Of a stretch of 64,000 nt of DNA, positions 34,509 through 44,273 are shown one piece after another. The DNA comes from JAABTH01 sp964390725 (GTDB lineage: Bacteria > Bacillota > Dethiobacteria > DTU022): the NCBI GenBank assembly GCA_964390725.1, contig CAYMIW010000003.1:62001-126000 (forward strand), written 5' to 3'. Below the pieces are notes generated by a model. It saw only the letters and a list, made by a program, of their open reading frames with translations, was not told the DNA's origin and made no database searches. Position 1 is the first letter of the stretch, and each line of letters begins with the position of its first letter. Position numbers and translations under genes: made by a program.

Positions 34509-36236
34509 CTACTTACCGGCTTGTTCCTCTTCCATGTACCGTTTGATTTTCCGTGTGGTTGTCTTGGCAAACTCTTCTTCACGCAGGATCACTTTTCTGA
34601 TGCCCTTGTAAGAGACTAGTTGTTTATTTATTTCTTTTACTTCTTTTTCTATAATCTCGTATATTTTATCTTCACTCAGTTCTTCATTGGAGAAATCTTC
34701 CTGGAGTGCTTCCTGATCAACAACTATCTGGGCTGCTACAGAGGTATCATCACCACTGTCTTTATCGTGGGCATACACCATTGATTCAAGGATGTAGGGG
34801 CTTCTGCCCAATAAAACTTCAATCTCTTCCGGGTAAATGTTTTTTCCGTTCTTAGTGACAATTACGTTCTTTTTACGGCCGGTGATGAATACAAAGCCGC
34901 TACTGTCCATTTTACCCAGATCACCTGTATAGAACCAGCCATCTTTTAGCGCTTCAGCAGTGGCTTCAGGGTTCTCATAGTAGCCATGCATAATGCTCGG
35001 ACCTTTAACAATGATTTCACCAATTCCTTCTTCGTTTGGAGAATCTATTTTCACTTCCAGGTTTGGCAGGGGGATACCGGCAGAATCATGCCTGTATTCA
35101 ATATCCCTGTTTAAGGCAACTATGGGGGAACACTCAGTTAAACCGTAACCCTGGCGGACCGGTATGCCCAATTGCTCGAAGCCAGCTGCAACTTCGGGGT
35201 CTATTGCCGCAGCACCGCTGATGAATAGGCGAATGTTTCCTCCAAAGTTTTCATGGATAGGCTTAAACAGCTTTTTCGTTACATCTATCCTGAGTTTTTT
35301 CAGGAAGTTGCTAATCTTTATGCCCATTTTTAATTTTTTTAGGAGTTCAGGATTTTTTGCAGCCTGTTTCCAAATGATTCGGTGAATCGATTCAAAAATC
35401 AGGGGGACCCCAAGCAAAATTGTTGCCTTCGATTCCTTAAGGTTTTTGGGTATATGGCGCAGTCCCTCGCAGAACGCCACAGCTGCTCCGCGATAGATGG
35501 GACAAAGAAACCCACAGGTACATTCATAGGTGTGATGAATTGGCAGAACGGATAAAAATATATCATCAGACCCGATATAAAGCATGGAAGTCATGGCAGT
35601 CAGGTTAGTGCAGATATTCCTGTGTGAAAGCATGACCGCTTTTGATATAGCAGTTGTACCGGAGGTGAAAAGGAGAATTCTTATTTCTTCTACGTCTATA
35701 TTGCTATTAATATAAGTGCTGTTGCCTGCAGAGATTAACTGTTGTCCTTTTTCAAGCAGTTTATTAAATGAGAGGATGCTTTGCTCATCATTATCTTTGT
35801 CCATATGGATAAAATGATCTACACCGGCTATGTTTTTACGGATATTCTCAATCTGTTTTTCATTGGTATTACCATAAATAACGGCGCTGGCCCCGGAACG
35901 ATTAATCAGGCTTTCTACCTCATTTTCGGGCAGTTCTTTATCCAGGGGGACAATAGTTCCAACACCATTTATAACAGCCAGGTAAGATACAGTCCATTCG
36001 TAGCGATTTTCAGAAATAACAGCAACTTTTTTGTTTTCCAGACCCAGGTCTGATAAAGCAGTGCCCAGCGCATCTACATCTTCTTTAAATTGTTTATAGC
36101 TGATTGGCTGGTACTCGCTGCTGCCGTTTAATTTACTAAAAAATGCCGGCTTGTCTCCATATATTTTCACACTTCCTTCAAGCATATCTTTCAGGTTTTC
36201 AATCGGCCTTACTTCGTAAAGGTTAGAGTAATTCAT
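34509..36236 (-). CDS. Long-chain acyl-CoA synthetase (AMP-binding)
   Basis: A 575-residue ANL-superfamily adenylating enzyme that activates a fatty acid with ATP and CoA. The P-loop LLFTSGTTAISKAVMLSH, the VRQGYGLTECSP motif, YTGDLGKMDSSGFVFITGRKKNVI and the C-terminal NGKNIYPEEIE segment are all present. Length and order match FadD15-like bacterial enzymes. The ATG at 36236 follows GAGGAG; an upstream in-frame ATG at 36308 adds a hydrophobic leader without a ribosome site. No beta-oxidation genes are adjacent. Confidence 0.92.
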   Translation of the reverse strand: MNYSNLYEVRPIENLKDMLEGSVKIYGDKPAFFSKLNGSSEYQPISYKQFKEDVDALGTALSDLGLENKKVAVISENRYEWTVSYLAVINGVGTIVPLDKELPENEVESLINRSGASAVIYGNTNEKQIENIRKNIAGVDHFIHMDKDNDEQSILSFNKLLEKGQQLISAGNSTYINSNIDVEEIRILLFTSGTTAISKAVMLSHRNICTNLTAMTSMLYIGSDDIFLSVLPIHHTYECTCGFLCPIYRGAAVAFCEGLRHIPKNLKESKATILLGVPLIFESIHRIIWKQAAKNPELLKKLKMGIKISNFLKKLRIDVTKKLFKPIHENFGGNIRLFISGAAAIDPEVAAGFEQLGIPVRQGYGLTECSPIVALNRDIEYRHDSAGIPLPNLEVKIDSPNEEGIGEIIVKGPSIMHGYYENPEATAEALKDGWFYTGDLGKMDSSGFVFITGRKKNVIVTKNGKNIYPEEIEVLLGRSPYILESMVYAHDKDSGDDTSVAAQIVVDQEALQEDFSNEELSEDKIYEIIEKEVKEINKQLVSYKGIRKVILREEEFAKTTTRKIKRYMEEEQAGK

Positions 36237-36504
36237 CTTTATGCTCCTCTGTTGTGATATTTGATACAACTGAAATGAATTATATAACAAATAGCAGCAT
36301 ATTAACAAGGCTCGAGAGCGGTGGCTTGTTTGATTAAAAAGTTACAAAGCCGGTTATTTAACAGCATAATCGGGTCTAGATGGTTTGATTAAATGCAGGA
36401 TTAGGTTGCCTTATAAAAGGAAAAGCAGTTTACGGGGAGAATTAACCTTATTAACTTTATAATTAATTCGATATCCTGATTCTTAACAGCAGGGAGGATT
36501 TTAG

Positions 36505-37929
36505 ATGGTTAACGGTAATCATTTTAAAGCTGTTCCGTCTCTAAAACATATAATAGGTGTAGTGGTGATTATAATGGCTTTGTTGCTTGCCCCGGCCTGT
36601 TCGCAGGCCCAGGAGTTGGCCCGGGGTGATTTGAATGGTGACGGAAAGATAGATGTCAGGGATGTTACGCGGGTAATGCGACATATTCTTGCTCTCCAGC
36701 CTCTTGAGGAAAGCCTTATTCCGACAGCAGATGTTAATAATGATGGAAGCGTAAATGTGAGAGATGCAATCCTGATCATGCAGTATTCGCTCAAGTTGAT
36801 TGATACTTTTATTGAGGATTTTAAGCTTGGTAATGAGGTATTAATGGAAAGCAGAAGGTATCTGGTTGCCGGTAAAAAAGTTGGCTTGATTACTAACCAG
36901 AGTGGTGTCGACAGCAATGGGGTTAGTACAATCAATAAACTTGCTGCTGATCCCGATATTGAACTGATTGCTTTATACGGGCCTGAGCATGGAATAGACG
37001 GCAAGGCTGCGGCAGGTGAATATGTTGAGTGCTATACTCATCCTGAGCTTAATATTCCTGTTTACAGCCTCTACGGGGCGACCAGGATGCCCCGTGAAGA
37101 TATGCTTGCCGGGATTGACTTGTTACTTTTTGATGTTCAGGATATCGGCGCCAGGTCTTATACTTACATATCGACGCTTAATTACTGTATGGTAGCTGCC
37201 CGGGAATATGATCTGCCGGTGATTGTTCTCGATCGTCCCAACCCATTAGGTGGCAGAATTGTTGAAGGTCCAATGCTGGAGGAACCGTATATTTCTTTTG
37301 TCGGTGTTGATATCTTGCCAATGGCGCACGGTATGACGGTTGGAGAAGTAGCCCGCTATTTCAATCGCAATATTGGTGTTTCCCTGACCGTGGTTCCCAT
37401 GGAAGGTTACAGCAGGGACATGATTTTCCAGGATACAGGGCTTAGTTGGGTGCAGACTTCTCCTAATATACCAGATATCGACTCTGTATTTGGTTATATG
37501 ATTGCCGGAATGGGTGAAAACACGGGAGTTTTTCAGGCAGAACAGTTTAAATGGATTGGCGGCAGGGGGCTCGATCCGGATAAGTATGCTGCTTCTCTAA
37601 ACAGCGCCGAGCTTCCCGGGGTAGAGTTTATTCCGGAACAACGTGGCGAAGCCGGTGGTGTGCGAATCAAAATAAATGATTATCACCAGGTAAATCCGGC
37701 CAGGACCGGTATATATGCCCTTACCCTGGCGTTTGACCTGGCCGACTTCAACGTGCCCAGGAGTACGGATAGAATTGTCATGTTTGAACTGATCATGGGT
37801 AGTGCAAAAATGGGCGAATACCTGGATGAGGGTCTTACTCCTCAACAAATTGAGGCAAACTACACACCGGCTTTGAATGATTTCAGAGAAGAGCGAAAAA
37901 AATATCTACTGTCGCAGTACGGTTTTTAG
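36505..37929 (+). CDS. Secreted dockerin-DUF1343 (NamZ-like) protein
   Basis: A 474-residue exported protein. A hydrophobic signal sequence covers residues 14-31, with Cys32 offering a weak lipobox. A type I dockerin pair occupies about 40-99, two EF-hand-like Ca2+ loops (GDLNGDGKIDVRDV and ADVNNDGSVNVRDA), each followed by a helix. A DUF1343 domain runs from about 108 to the end (GLITNQSGVDSNG, ALYGPEHGIDG, LLFDVQDIGARSYTYISTL, VLDRPNPLGG). DUF1343 includes NamZ exo-beta-N-acetylmuramidases, so a role in peptidoglycan turnover is likely. Dockerins normally plug into cohesins; none is encoded in this window. AGGGAGG precedes the ATG. Confidence 0.9.
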   Translation: MVNGNHFKAVPSLKHIIGVVVIIMALLLAPACSQAQELARGDLNGDGKIDVRDVTRVMRHILALQPLEESLIPTADVNNDGSVNVRDAILIMQYSLKLIDTFIEDFKLGNEVLMESRRYLVAGKKVGLITNQSGVDSNGVSTINKLAADPDIELIALYGPEHGIDGKAAAGEYVECYTHPELNIPVYSLYGATRMPREDMLAGIDLLLFDVQDIGARSYTYISTLNYCMVAAREYDLPVIVLDRPNPLGGRIVEGPMLEEPYISFVGVDILPMAHGMTVGEVARYFNRNIGVSLTVVPMEGYSRDMIFQDTGLSWVQTSPNIPDIDSVFGYMIAGMGENTGVFQAEQFKWIGGRGLDPDKYAASLNSAELPGVEFIPEQRGEAGGVRIKINDYHQVNPARTGIYALTLAFDLADFNVPRSTDRIVMFELIMGSAKMGEYLDEGLTPQQIEANYTPALNDFREERKKYLLSQYGF

Positions 37930-37973
37930 GGTTTACTGCATTGTCATTTCTCAGGCGAATGTTTGTATGGCGA

Positions 37974-39803
37974 TTAACTCCTTAAAACTTTACTGAACTG
38001 GGTTTCATACAATTTTTTATAGGTGCCGTTAAGTTTAAGAAGTTCACTATGCCTGCCTTTTTCAGTCACCTTGCCCTCTTGTACAACAAGGATATTATCT
38101 GCGGCAAGTATTGTGGAGAGCCTGTGTGCGATAACAATACTGGTTCTTCCTGCCAGCAGATTTTCCAGGGCATCCTGGATCGCTTTTTCTGATATGGAAT
38201 CCAGAGAAGAGGTTGCTTCATCGAGAATTATGATCTGTGGATTCTTTAGTATCACCCGTGCTATGGAAAGACGCTGCTTTTCGCCTCCTGATAGTTTTAC
38301 CCCGCGATTACCGACCAGCGTATCGTAACCCCCGGGTTGGCTGATTATGAATTCGTGCAGGTTGGCAGCCTGGCAGGCATTTACCAGATCTTTCTCTGAA
38401 GCTGTATCGTTTGCATAGAGCAGATTCTCCCTGATTGTGCTGTTAAACAGGTAGGTGTCCTGGGTAACCACACCGATGTGTTGTCTCAGGTAAGTCAGGT
38501 CAAAATCACGTACATCTGTTCCGCCAATAGTAATTGTGCCACTGTCTACATCATAAAGGCGCGGTATAAGGTTCACGATGGATGATTTTCCGGCTCCTGA
38601 AGGGCCGACGATAGCATACATACAGCCGTTTGGTACTGTAAAAGAGACATTCTTGAGGATCTGTATTCCCGGGATATAAGAAAATGAAACCTGGTTAAAA
38701 ATAATCCCGGGCCTGTTTAAATCCGGTTTGATAGCATCAGGCTTGTTAATGATAGGGTTGTTGCGGTCAAAATAATCAAATATTCTTTGAAATAAAGCCA
38801 GCGAACGTGTGAAATCGACATTCAGGTTAAGCAGGGTTTGAACCGGTCGGTACAGTCGGTTTACCAGGGCTACAACAGCTGTAATCACACCTACTGTGAG
38901 GGATGTGTCGATCCGGGCTATGATCAGGTATCCTCCGGCAAAATAGATCAGCAGGGGGCCAATATGCGAAAACATACCCATCATCAGGAAAAACCATTTT
39001 CCGGAACGTTGTTCTTTCATGGCGATTTCTGTCACTTCTTCATTAATTGAAACGAAACGATTGTATTCATCTTTTTCACGGGTAAATAATTTTACCAGCA
39101 GCGATCCGCTGATGCTTAAAGTTTCATTTATAGCCTGGTTCATTTGATCATTAACAGCCTGGCCTTTTGTCAGCAGCCTGTATCTTGTTCGTCCCACTTC
39201 CCTGGTAGGCAGGATCATCAGGGGGATAACAATAAATGCTACAAACGCAAGCTGCCAGCTCATTGAAAAGAGAGCAACCATAGTGGTGAGAACTATAACA
39301 CTATTGCTTATGATACTGGTTAAGGTTCCGGAAATAACTGAACTGATACCGTTAATGTCATTATTCATCCTGGTAATAATATCGCCCTGTTTTTCTGTTG
39401 AAAAAAACGAATGCGGCATATGAAGGAGATGTTTGTACATCTGGTTTTTTATATCAAAAATTATTCTTTGTGATATCCAGGCGCTTATATAGCTTTCCAG
39501 GATGCTGATCAGCTGTGATGCAGTCAGGGTTCCCAGGGCTGCTGCCAGCAAAATCATCAGCAGGCGCATGTTTCGGCCCAGCAAAGCTTCATCGACTATT
39601 CGCCCGGTGATTATTGATGGAAAGAGCCCAATGGTGGCGGAAAGTAATATGGCCAAGAAGACCAGGATGAATTGCAGCCAGTAAGGTTTCAGGTAAGAAA
39701 AGATTCGCACAAGAAGGGCACGGTTAACCTTGGGGGTGTTCAGCTTTTCTTCTTCTGTTAAAAATCCACGGGGGCCGGGCGGCCTGTTTTTCGGGTGACC
39801 CAT
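37974..39803 (-). CDS. ABC exporter half-transporter (permease-ATPase fusion)
   Basis: A 609-residue type IV ABC exporter half. An N-terminal six-helix domain at about 35-340 is followed by an ATPase domain from about 365. The ATPase has Walker A GPSGAGKS, signature VKLSGGEKQRL, Walker B IIILDEAT and H-loop IAHRLST. It resembles MsbA/LmrA/BmrA-type drug or lipid exporters and should work as a homodimer. It lies 33 bp downstream of the ABC-2 permease in an operon headed by the MORN-ABC ATPase. Whether it is functionally tied to that system is not evident. Confidence 0.93.
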   Translation of the reverse strand: MGHPKNRPPGPRGFLTEEEKLNTPKVNRALLVRIFSYLKPYWLQFILVFLAILLSATIGLFPSIITGRIVDEALLGRNMRLLMILLAAALGTLTASQLISILESYISAWISQRIIFDIKNQMYKHLLHMPHSFFSTEKQGDIITRMNNDINGISSVISGTLTSIISNSVIVLTTMVALFSMSWQLAFVAFIVIPLMILPTREVGRTRYRLLTKGQAVNDQMNQAINETLSISGSLLVKLFTREKDEYNRFVSINEEVTEIAMKEQRSGKWFFLMMGMFSHIGPLLIYFAGGYLIIARIDTSLTVGVITAVVALVNRLYRPVQTLLNLNVDFTRSLALFQRIFDYFDRNNPIINKPDAIKPDLNRPGIIFNQVSFSYIPGIQILKNVSFTVPNGCMYAIVGPSGAGKSSIVNLIPRLYDVDSGTITIGGTDVRDFDLTYLRQHIGVVTQDTYLFNSTIRENLLYANDTASEKDLVNACQAANLHEFIISQPGGYDTLVGNRGVKLSGGEKQRLSIARVILKNPQIIILDEATSSLDSISEKAIQDALENLLAGRTSIVIAHRLSTILAADNILVVQEGKVTEKGRHSELLKLNGTYKKLYETQFSKVLRS

Positions 39804-39836
39804 TATTTCACTTCCAGCTAAATGATAAAGTAAATA

Positions 39837-40640
39837 CTAAACATAAAGGTTTTTCCGGCTAAAAATAATGATACCGCTGCTATAGAGAAGCAGGGTTATT
39901 GCAGCAAATCCAAGGGAGGTTAAAATAATCGACTGTTCTCCGCTTATAATAGCTCCGGCGTCAAAAAGGGAGTAGATAGTAAGGTATTTTAACCAATCTG
40001 CTTTTTCACCGACACTGCGCAGCATATTAACGACAAAAAACAAAAGAGGGATCCCTGCTCCAAAGGCAAGAGAATACCGGGTTTCATTGAATAAACAGGA
40101 AAAGAAGAAACAGATCGAGCTGACTGCCAGAGTCAGCAAAATTGTGATCAGGTTGAGTTTTATAAAAATGTTTATATTCAGGTCTCCGGGAAACATGGAT
40201 TCACTGAATGAGATCCCGATGGTGGTGTTTATTAAGAGCATAATAATTATACAGGAAACAATGAACAGGGCCTGTGTGGTCACAATTATTACCCTGGTGT
40301 TGGGAGTTGACAGCAGGTAGGCCATTGAACCGCGATCGACAAGAGTAGCTACAAGTCGGTTGGCAAGAATGATGCAGAAGATCATGGGGAATAGTAACGC
40401 GATAAAACCATAGTAATAAAGACCGATAAAGCTGGTCAGTTCTGTTGCCGCCGTGCTGAATCCCATAGCATCAACCATTACTTCCGGCAGGGTTTCGAGA
40501 TAGACATTCATAGCTTCAACATTTTCCGGGTCATACATTGAAATCATGATGGTCATGTACATTACTAAAACAGCTAGAAAGATCAGGAAAAGCAACCAGT
40601 TTAATTTGAAGCCTGCTTTAAATAAAGGGAAGCTGATCAT
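39837..40640 (-). CDS. ABC-2 type permease partnered with a MORN-ABC ATPase
   Basis: A 267-residue integral membrane protein with six predicted helices, at about 14-33, 70-95, 115-140, 155-180, 195-212 and 233-260. Its length and the cytosolic RLVATLVDRGSMAYLLSTPNTR segment fit ABC-2 exporter permeases. The ATG overlaps the stop of the ATPase gene by four bases (ATGA), showing tight coupling with the MORN-ABC fusion. The substrate is unknown. With a single permease gene it would act as a homodimer. Confidence 0.88.
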   Translation of the reverse strand: MISFPLFKAGFKLNWLLFLIFLAVLVMYMTIMISMYDPENVEAMNVYLETLPEVMVDAMGFSTAATELTSFIGLYYYGFIALLFPMIFCIILANRLVATLVDRGSMAYLLSTPNTRVIIVTTQALFIVSCIIIMLLINTTIGISFSESMFPGDLNINIFIKLNLITILLTLAVSSICFFFSCLFNETRYSLAFGAGIPLLFFVVNMLRSVGEKADWLKYLTIYSLFDAGAIISGEQSIILTSLGFAAITLLLYSSGIIIFSRKNLYV

Positions 40641-41881
40641 ATAGTCTTTTCCCTCCCGTAATATTTCATAAAAACCTGTTCCAGGGTTTGCACTGCTACA
40701 TCAAGCCCCAGTATTTTGCAATCAGCCAGGGCTGCTACGAACTGATTATAGTTTCCTGAAACAAACACCTCAATGGTATTATTGCTGACTCGACCGATCT
40801 CAAAACCGGCCTTGCTCAATTTTTTCATATCATTATTATTCTTGAGGGTAACAAGAAAAGCTTTACGCTGAGAGGTTTTCAGGCTGTGAACATTCTCAAC
40901 TGCCACAAGCTCACCTTCACGGATGATACCGGCCCGATCACAGGTTCTGAAGATCTCTTCAAAATTATGGGAAGACATCAGGATGGTTTTACCCCGTTTT
41001 TTTTCTTCCAGGACCATCTCGACAAAGATATTTTGCATCAGGGGATCAAGCCCGCTGGTTGGTTCATCCAGTATGTATACGGCTGGGTCATGCATGAATG
41101 CAGTAACTATGCCGAGTTTCTGTTTCATACCTTTCGACATTTTGCGAATTTTGCCGGTAGGGTCCAGTTCAAGTTTATCGATCAGGGCTTTGCGGCGGGA
41201 GTTACCTTTTCCACCACGCATGTTGCCAATCAAATCTAAAAAATGATTACCACTCATTTCATCAAAAAAAGCCATCTCTCCGGGAAGATAACCAAGTTCT
41301 TTCTGAATATCGGCAGAGTTATACCAGCAGTCGAGGCCAAGCACAGTGCATTCACCTGCATAAGGCCTGGTAAACCCGAGCAGGTTGCGGATAGTGGTTG
41401 TTTTACCGGCTCCATTTGGTCCCAGGAAGCCAAATATTTCTCCACGGCTGACAGAAAAGGAAACATCTTTAATTCCTTTTCCGTTTTTATAGTAAAATGT
41501 AAGCGACCTGAGGCTAATTATTTCATCTTTTCTGGGTTTCTTCAGAGATTGAATCTCGTCCTGTTTTTTGGGAGGGTCGTTAATAAAATGGTTGTTGTCC
41601 CAAAGCCCTTCTTTAATGGATTTGTCCTGCTTTACCTGTTTGCCAAAGCCATGTTTTTTGCCTTCCGATATTTCTCCGCTGTAGACAGTGCCATCAGGAT
41701 AAATAATAGTACCCCTGCCGTGCGGTTTTCCATTAACCCATTTACCTTTATAGCGGGTACCATTATTGAGTATTATTCGTCCTTCACCGTGGGGAATGCC
41801 TTTTTGAAGCGCTCCTGCGTATTTGCCGCCAAGCCAGAGAATGGTCTTATTTTTTGGAGTATGATTCTCAAGTGCCATCAT
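40637..41881 (-). CDS. MORN-repeat / ABC ATPase fusion protein
   Basis: A 414-residue fusion. Three MORN repeats plus a partial fourth lie at about residues 18-98 (YAGALQKGIPHGEG, YKGKWVNGKPHGRG, YSGEISEGKKHGFG, EGLWDNNH). A lysine-rich linker at about 100-120 leads into a complete ABC-2-type ATPase with Walker A GPNGAGKT at 154-161, signature KMSKGMKQKL, Walker B VYILDEP, D-loop SGLDP and H-loop SSHNFEE. The frame is continuous through the linker, so the fusion is not an assembly of neighbouring genes. The ATG at 41881 follows GGGAGGG. It drives the permease that overlaps its stop codon. The same architecture recurs at 54346. The MORN part may tether the ATPase to membrane lipid or a partner (inference). 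Confidence 0.92.
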   Translation of the reverse strand: MMALENHTPKNKTILWLGGKYAGALQKGIPHGEGRIILNNGTRYKGKWVNGKPHGRGTIIYPDGTVYSGEISEGKKHGFGKQVKQDKSIKEGLWDNNHFINDPPKKQDEIQSLKKPRKDEIISLRSLTFYYKNGKGIKDVSFSVSRGEIFGFLGPNGAGKTTTIRNLLGFTRPYAGECTVLGLDCWYNSADIQKELGYLPGEMAFFDEMSGNHFLDLIGNMRGGKGNSRRKALIDKLELDPTGKIRKMSKGMKQKLGIVTAFMHDPAVYILDEPTSGLDPLMQNIFVEMVLEEKKRGKTILMSSHNFEEIFRTCDRAGIIREGELVAVENVHSLKTSQRKAFLVTLKNNNDMKKLSKAGFEIGRVSNNTIEVFVSGNYNQFVAALADCKILGLDVAVQTLEQVFMKYYGREKTI

Positions 41882-42080
41882 TTTACCCTCCCAACTCAAT
41901 TCATTATAAACAAATTAGTGCTGAGACGCCACATCAAGATAGTCTTAACACCTGTTCTCTATCGAAAAGTTTTTGTATGACTGATTGCTGAAAGAAAAAT
42001 GTTGCTCTAAAATAGGAAATGATTTATCAGGGAAAGGAAATATAAAAGTTTAATTGAAAAAAGAAGGCTTATGAAAAATA

Positions 42081-42137
42081 AGCCGGAAAACCCTGTTAGA
42101 CTTTCCGGGGGGAACTTTAACAGATTCTTTTCCGGCT
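42081..42137 (-). terminator. Long hairpin downstream of the chemoreceptor gene
   Basis: Outer arms AGCCGGAAAA (42081-42090) and TTTTCCGGCT (42128-42137) and inner arms CTGTTA/TAACAG form a two-tier hairpin. On the minus strand it is followed by a T-rich stretch. It starts 31 bp past the chemoreceptor stop, so it is most likely that gene's terminator. Confidence 0.65.
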
Positions 42138-42168
42138 GATTATCTATCCTGAATGGTTATGTATTTAT

Positions 42169-43893
42169 TTATTCATGCTTAAATTTCTGCAGTTCCCGGT
42201 AAAGGCTTTCAGAAGCCCCCCTCAATTCTTCGGCAGTTGCCGCCATCTCTTCCATGGTGGCCGATTGTTCTTCAATTGATGCGGCCATCTCTTCGGAGCC
42301 TGCACTGAGTTCCTGGGCAGCAGATGCTGTGCTTTCAACCTGTTTTGATATAGCTTCAACCTCAGACAATATTTCAGCAAATGTTATTCCGGAACGTGAT
42401 ACAACTTCAGTTCCCGATTCAACATCTTTTACTCCCAGGGCCATACTTTCAAGCGCTTTTTTACTTTCATCCTGTGTCGCCGTAATTAATTCGCCGATTT
42501 CACTGGCAGCGCCGGCCGATTGCTCTGCAAGTTTCCTTACTTCCTCGGCAACAACAGCAAAACCACGTCCCTGTTCGCCTGCCCGGGCAGCCTCAATTGC
42601 TGCATTGAGGGCCAGAAGGTTTGTTTGATCGGCGATGTCGGTGATTACACTTAATATTTTTCCAATATCGCTTGAGCGCTGGTCTACTTCCTGGATAACT
42701 ACCTGAAGCTCACTGACGCGGTTATTTATAACCTGCATTTGGTTTACAGCTTCTTCAATTGCTTTATTCCCATCACCGGCCCGCTCAAGAATTTTTGTGC
42801 TTGATTCCGCCATTGCCTGTGAGTTTTCACTTAAATTTTGGGCATTGCTGGCGAATTCGTTTGTTGAGGCGGAGAGCTCTTCCAATGAAGCGCTCATTTC
42901 CTCGGTGGCAGAGGAGACAGATTCACTTCCGCTGTTCACTCCTGAAGAAAGATCCACTGACTGCTTTATCAGGCTACGCAGGTTTTTGGTCATGCTTGCC
43001 AAGCCGCGGGCCAGGTCACCAAACTCGTCTTTTAAATTTTGGGTATAATCGGGAACATCAACACTGAAATCGCCCGTTGCGAGCCGATCAACAATAAAGG
43101 AAGTTGAGTCTCCCACATTGCGGATGATCGGCCGGGAAATGAAGAGAATAATTAGCGCTGTTAATAATAGTATAACAGCTGTCCATATTATCAGCTGCCT
43201 GGTCAGTCCCGACATTCCTTCGCCGATTATGGCATTGGCCTGGTCCAGGGGAATACCGATAAAGAGTATTCCTATTACATCAGCTCCCTGCATGATTGGA
43301 TCATAAGCAGTATAGTAAGGTTCACCCAGGATGTCTGCTTCTCCGACATAAAGTTCTCCTCTTCGGACGGGCTCAAAAGCTGCGCTGTCCGCTCCGAGGT
43401 AAGTTCCTACTGCCCGGTTACCATCATCGCCCCTGATATTTGTTGTCAGGCGCATAAAGTCATTACTTTCCGTAACGAATATAGTTGCCACGATACCCAG
43501 ATCCTGTCCTAGTTGATCAACAAAATCATGTAAGTTGGGCAAATCTGCCAGAGATCTTTCAGTCTCGAGCAGGTATTTTCTTTCAACTATCTGATCAATA
43601 TTGCTTTCCTGGTTATTTTCAGCATCTGCAGGCTGAGTAACATATTCCGATAAAGTGTGATTGATAATACTGTACATTTTCCCTTCTTTGTATTCTAATA
43701 CCCCGAAATGTTCCTTCATGTAAAGGTGTGCGGATCTGATATCACCATTCAATTTCATCAGCAAGTTATTTTCAACAAGGTTATCGGAAAGGTTCCCTGC
43801 CAATGGGACGAACAGAAAAAAAAGCAAACATAAAAAAATCACAATTGGAAATATACCAATTAAAACAAGTTTATACTTCACGCTCCTGGTCAT
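42169..43893 (-). CDS. Methyl-accepting chemotaxis protein
   Basis: A 574-residue chemoreceptor. TM1 is at about 9-32. A periplasmic/extracellular Cache-type sensor covers about 33-232 (the LYVGEADILGEPYYTAYDPI segment is typical of single Cache domains with a polar ligand pocket). TM2 is at 233-253, HAMP at about 254-310, then the coiled-coil signalling domain. The hairpin tip reads ITDIADQTNLLALNAAIEAARAGEQGRGFAVVAEEVRKLAEQS. Glutamate/glutamine-rich adaptation sites flank it. The ATG at 43893 follows GGAGGT. The ligand is unknown. Confidence 0.95.
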   Translation of the reverse strand: MTRSVKYKLVLIGIFPIVIFLCLLFFLFVPLAGNLSDNLVENNLLMKLNGDIRSAHLYMKEHFGVLEYKEGKMYSIINHTLSEYVTQPADAENNQESNIDQIVERKYLLETERSLADLPNLHDFVDQLGQDLGIVATIFVTESNDFMRLTTNIRGDDGNRAVGTYLGADSAAFEPVRRGELYVGEADILGEPYYTAYDPIMQGADVIGILFIGIPLDQANAIIGEGMSGLTRQLIIWTAVILLLTALIILFISRPIIRNVGDSTSFIVDRLATGDFSVDVPDYTQNLKDEFGDLARGLASMTKNLRSLIKQSVDLSSGVNSGSESVSSATEEMSASLEELSASTNEFASNAQNLSENSQAMAESSTKILERAGDGNKAIEEAVNQMQVINNRVSELQVVIQEVDQRSSDIGKILSVITDIADQTNLLALNAAIEAARAGEQGRGFAVVAEEVRKLAEQSAGAASEIGELITATQDESKKALESMALGVKDVESGTEVVSRSGITFAEILSEVEAISKQVESTASAAQELSAGSEEMAASIEEQSATMEEMAATAEELRGASESLYRELQKFKHE

Positions 43894-44036
43894 TAAAAAT
43901 ACCTCCATTTCTGCTGATTGCAGATATACGCTATGTAGGGTTTTTGGGCAATTTAAGATCAGCCAAAACAAAAAAGATCAACCAGTGAGGTAATAGTAAT
44001 TGTTTTAAATAATGTATATATTAGTATATATTCTTT

Positions 44037-44064
44037 ATTATAGCATTTATATATATATTGTGTA
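44037..44064 (-). promoter_or_regulatory. Candidate promoter of the chemoreceptor gene
   Basis: On the minus strand TACACA (44064-44059) and TATAAT (44042-44037) are spaced by 16 bp, about 145 bp before the start codon. The -35 is weak. No sigma-28-type motility promoter was recognised. Confidence 0.35.
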
Positions 44065-44240
44065 TTCCGAGGTGACTTTGATTACAAGTTGTGATTACAC
44101 AATTGTAGTGGAATGCCTGTTGATTGACTCCTAAGAAACATTTCAACTTGCCGTTCTGAACTTTCAGTTGTTCTTTACTGTATCTACCTCTATTATCGGC
44201 AGATAGTATATATATTAAGTCGGCGCTTTTAATGCACTGT

Positions 44241-44273
44241 AAAAAGAAGAGGGCTTAAGGCCCTCTTCTTTTT
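44241..44273. terminator. Terminator of the ABC importer operon
   Basis: A 14-bp perfect stem (arm AAAAAGAAGAGGGC) with a five-base loop ends in TTTTT. It lies about 50 bp past the stop of the minus-strand substrate-binding protein gene. It is symmetrical and could act in both directions. Confidence 0.9.

Noticed and set aside
41243..41980. 245-codon plus-strand open frame opposite the MORN-ABC gene
   Set aside because: It is antisense to conserved ABC and MORN motifs and the composition follows the opposite-strand codons. No ribosome site or similarity is seen.
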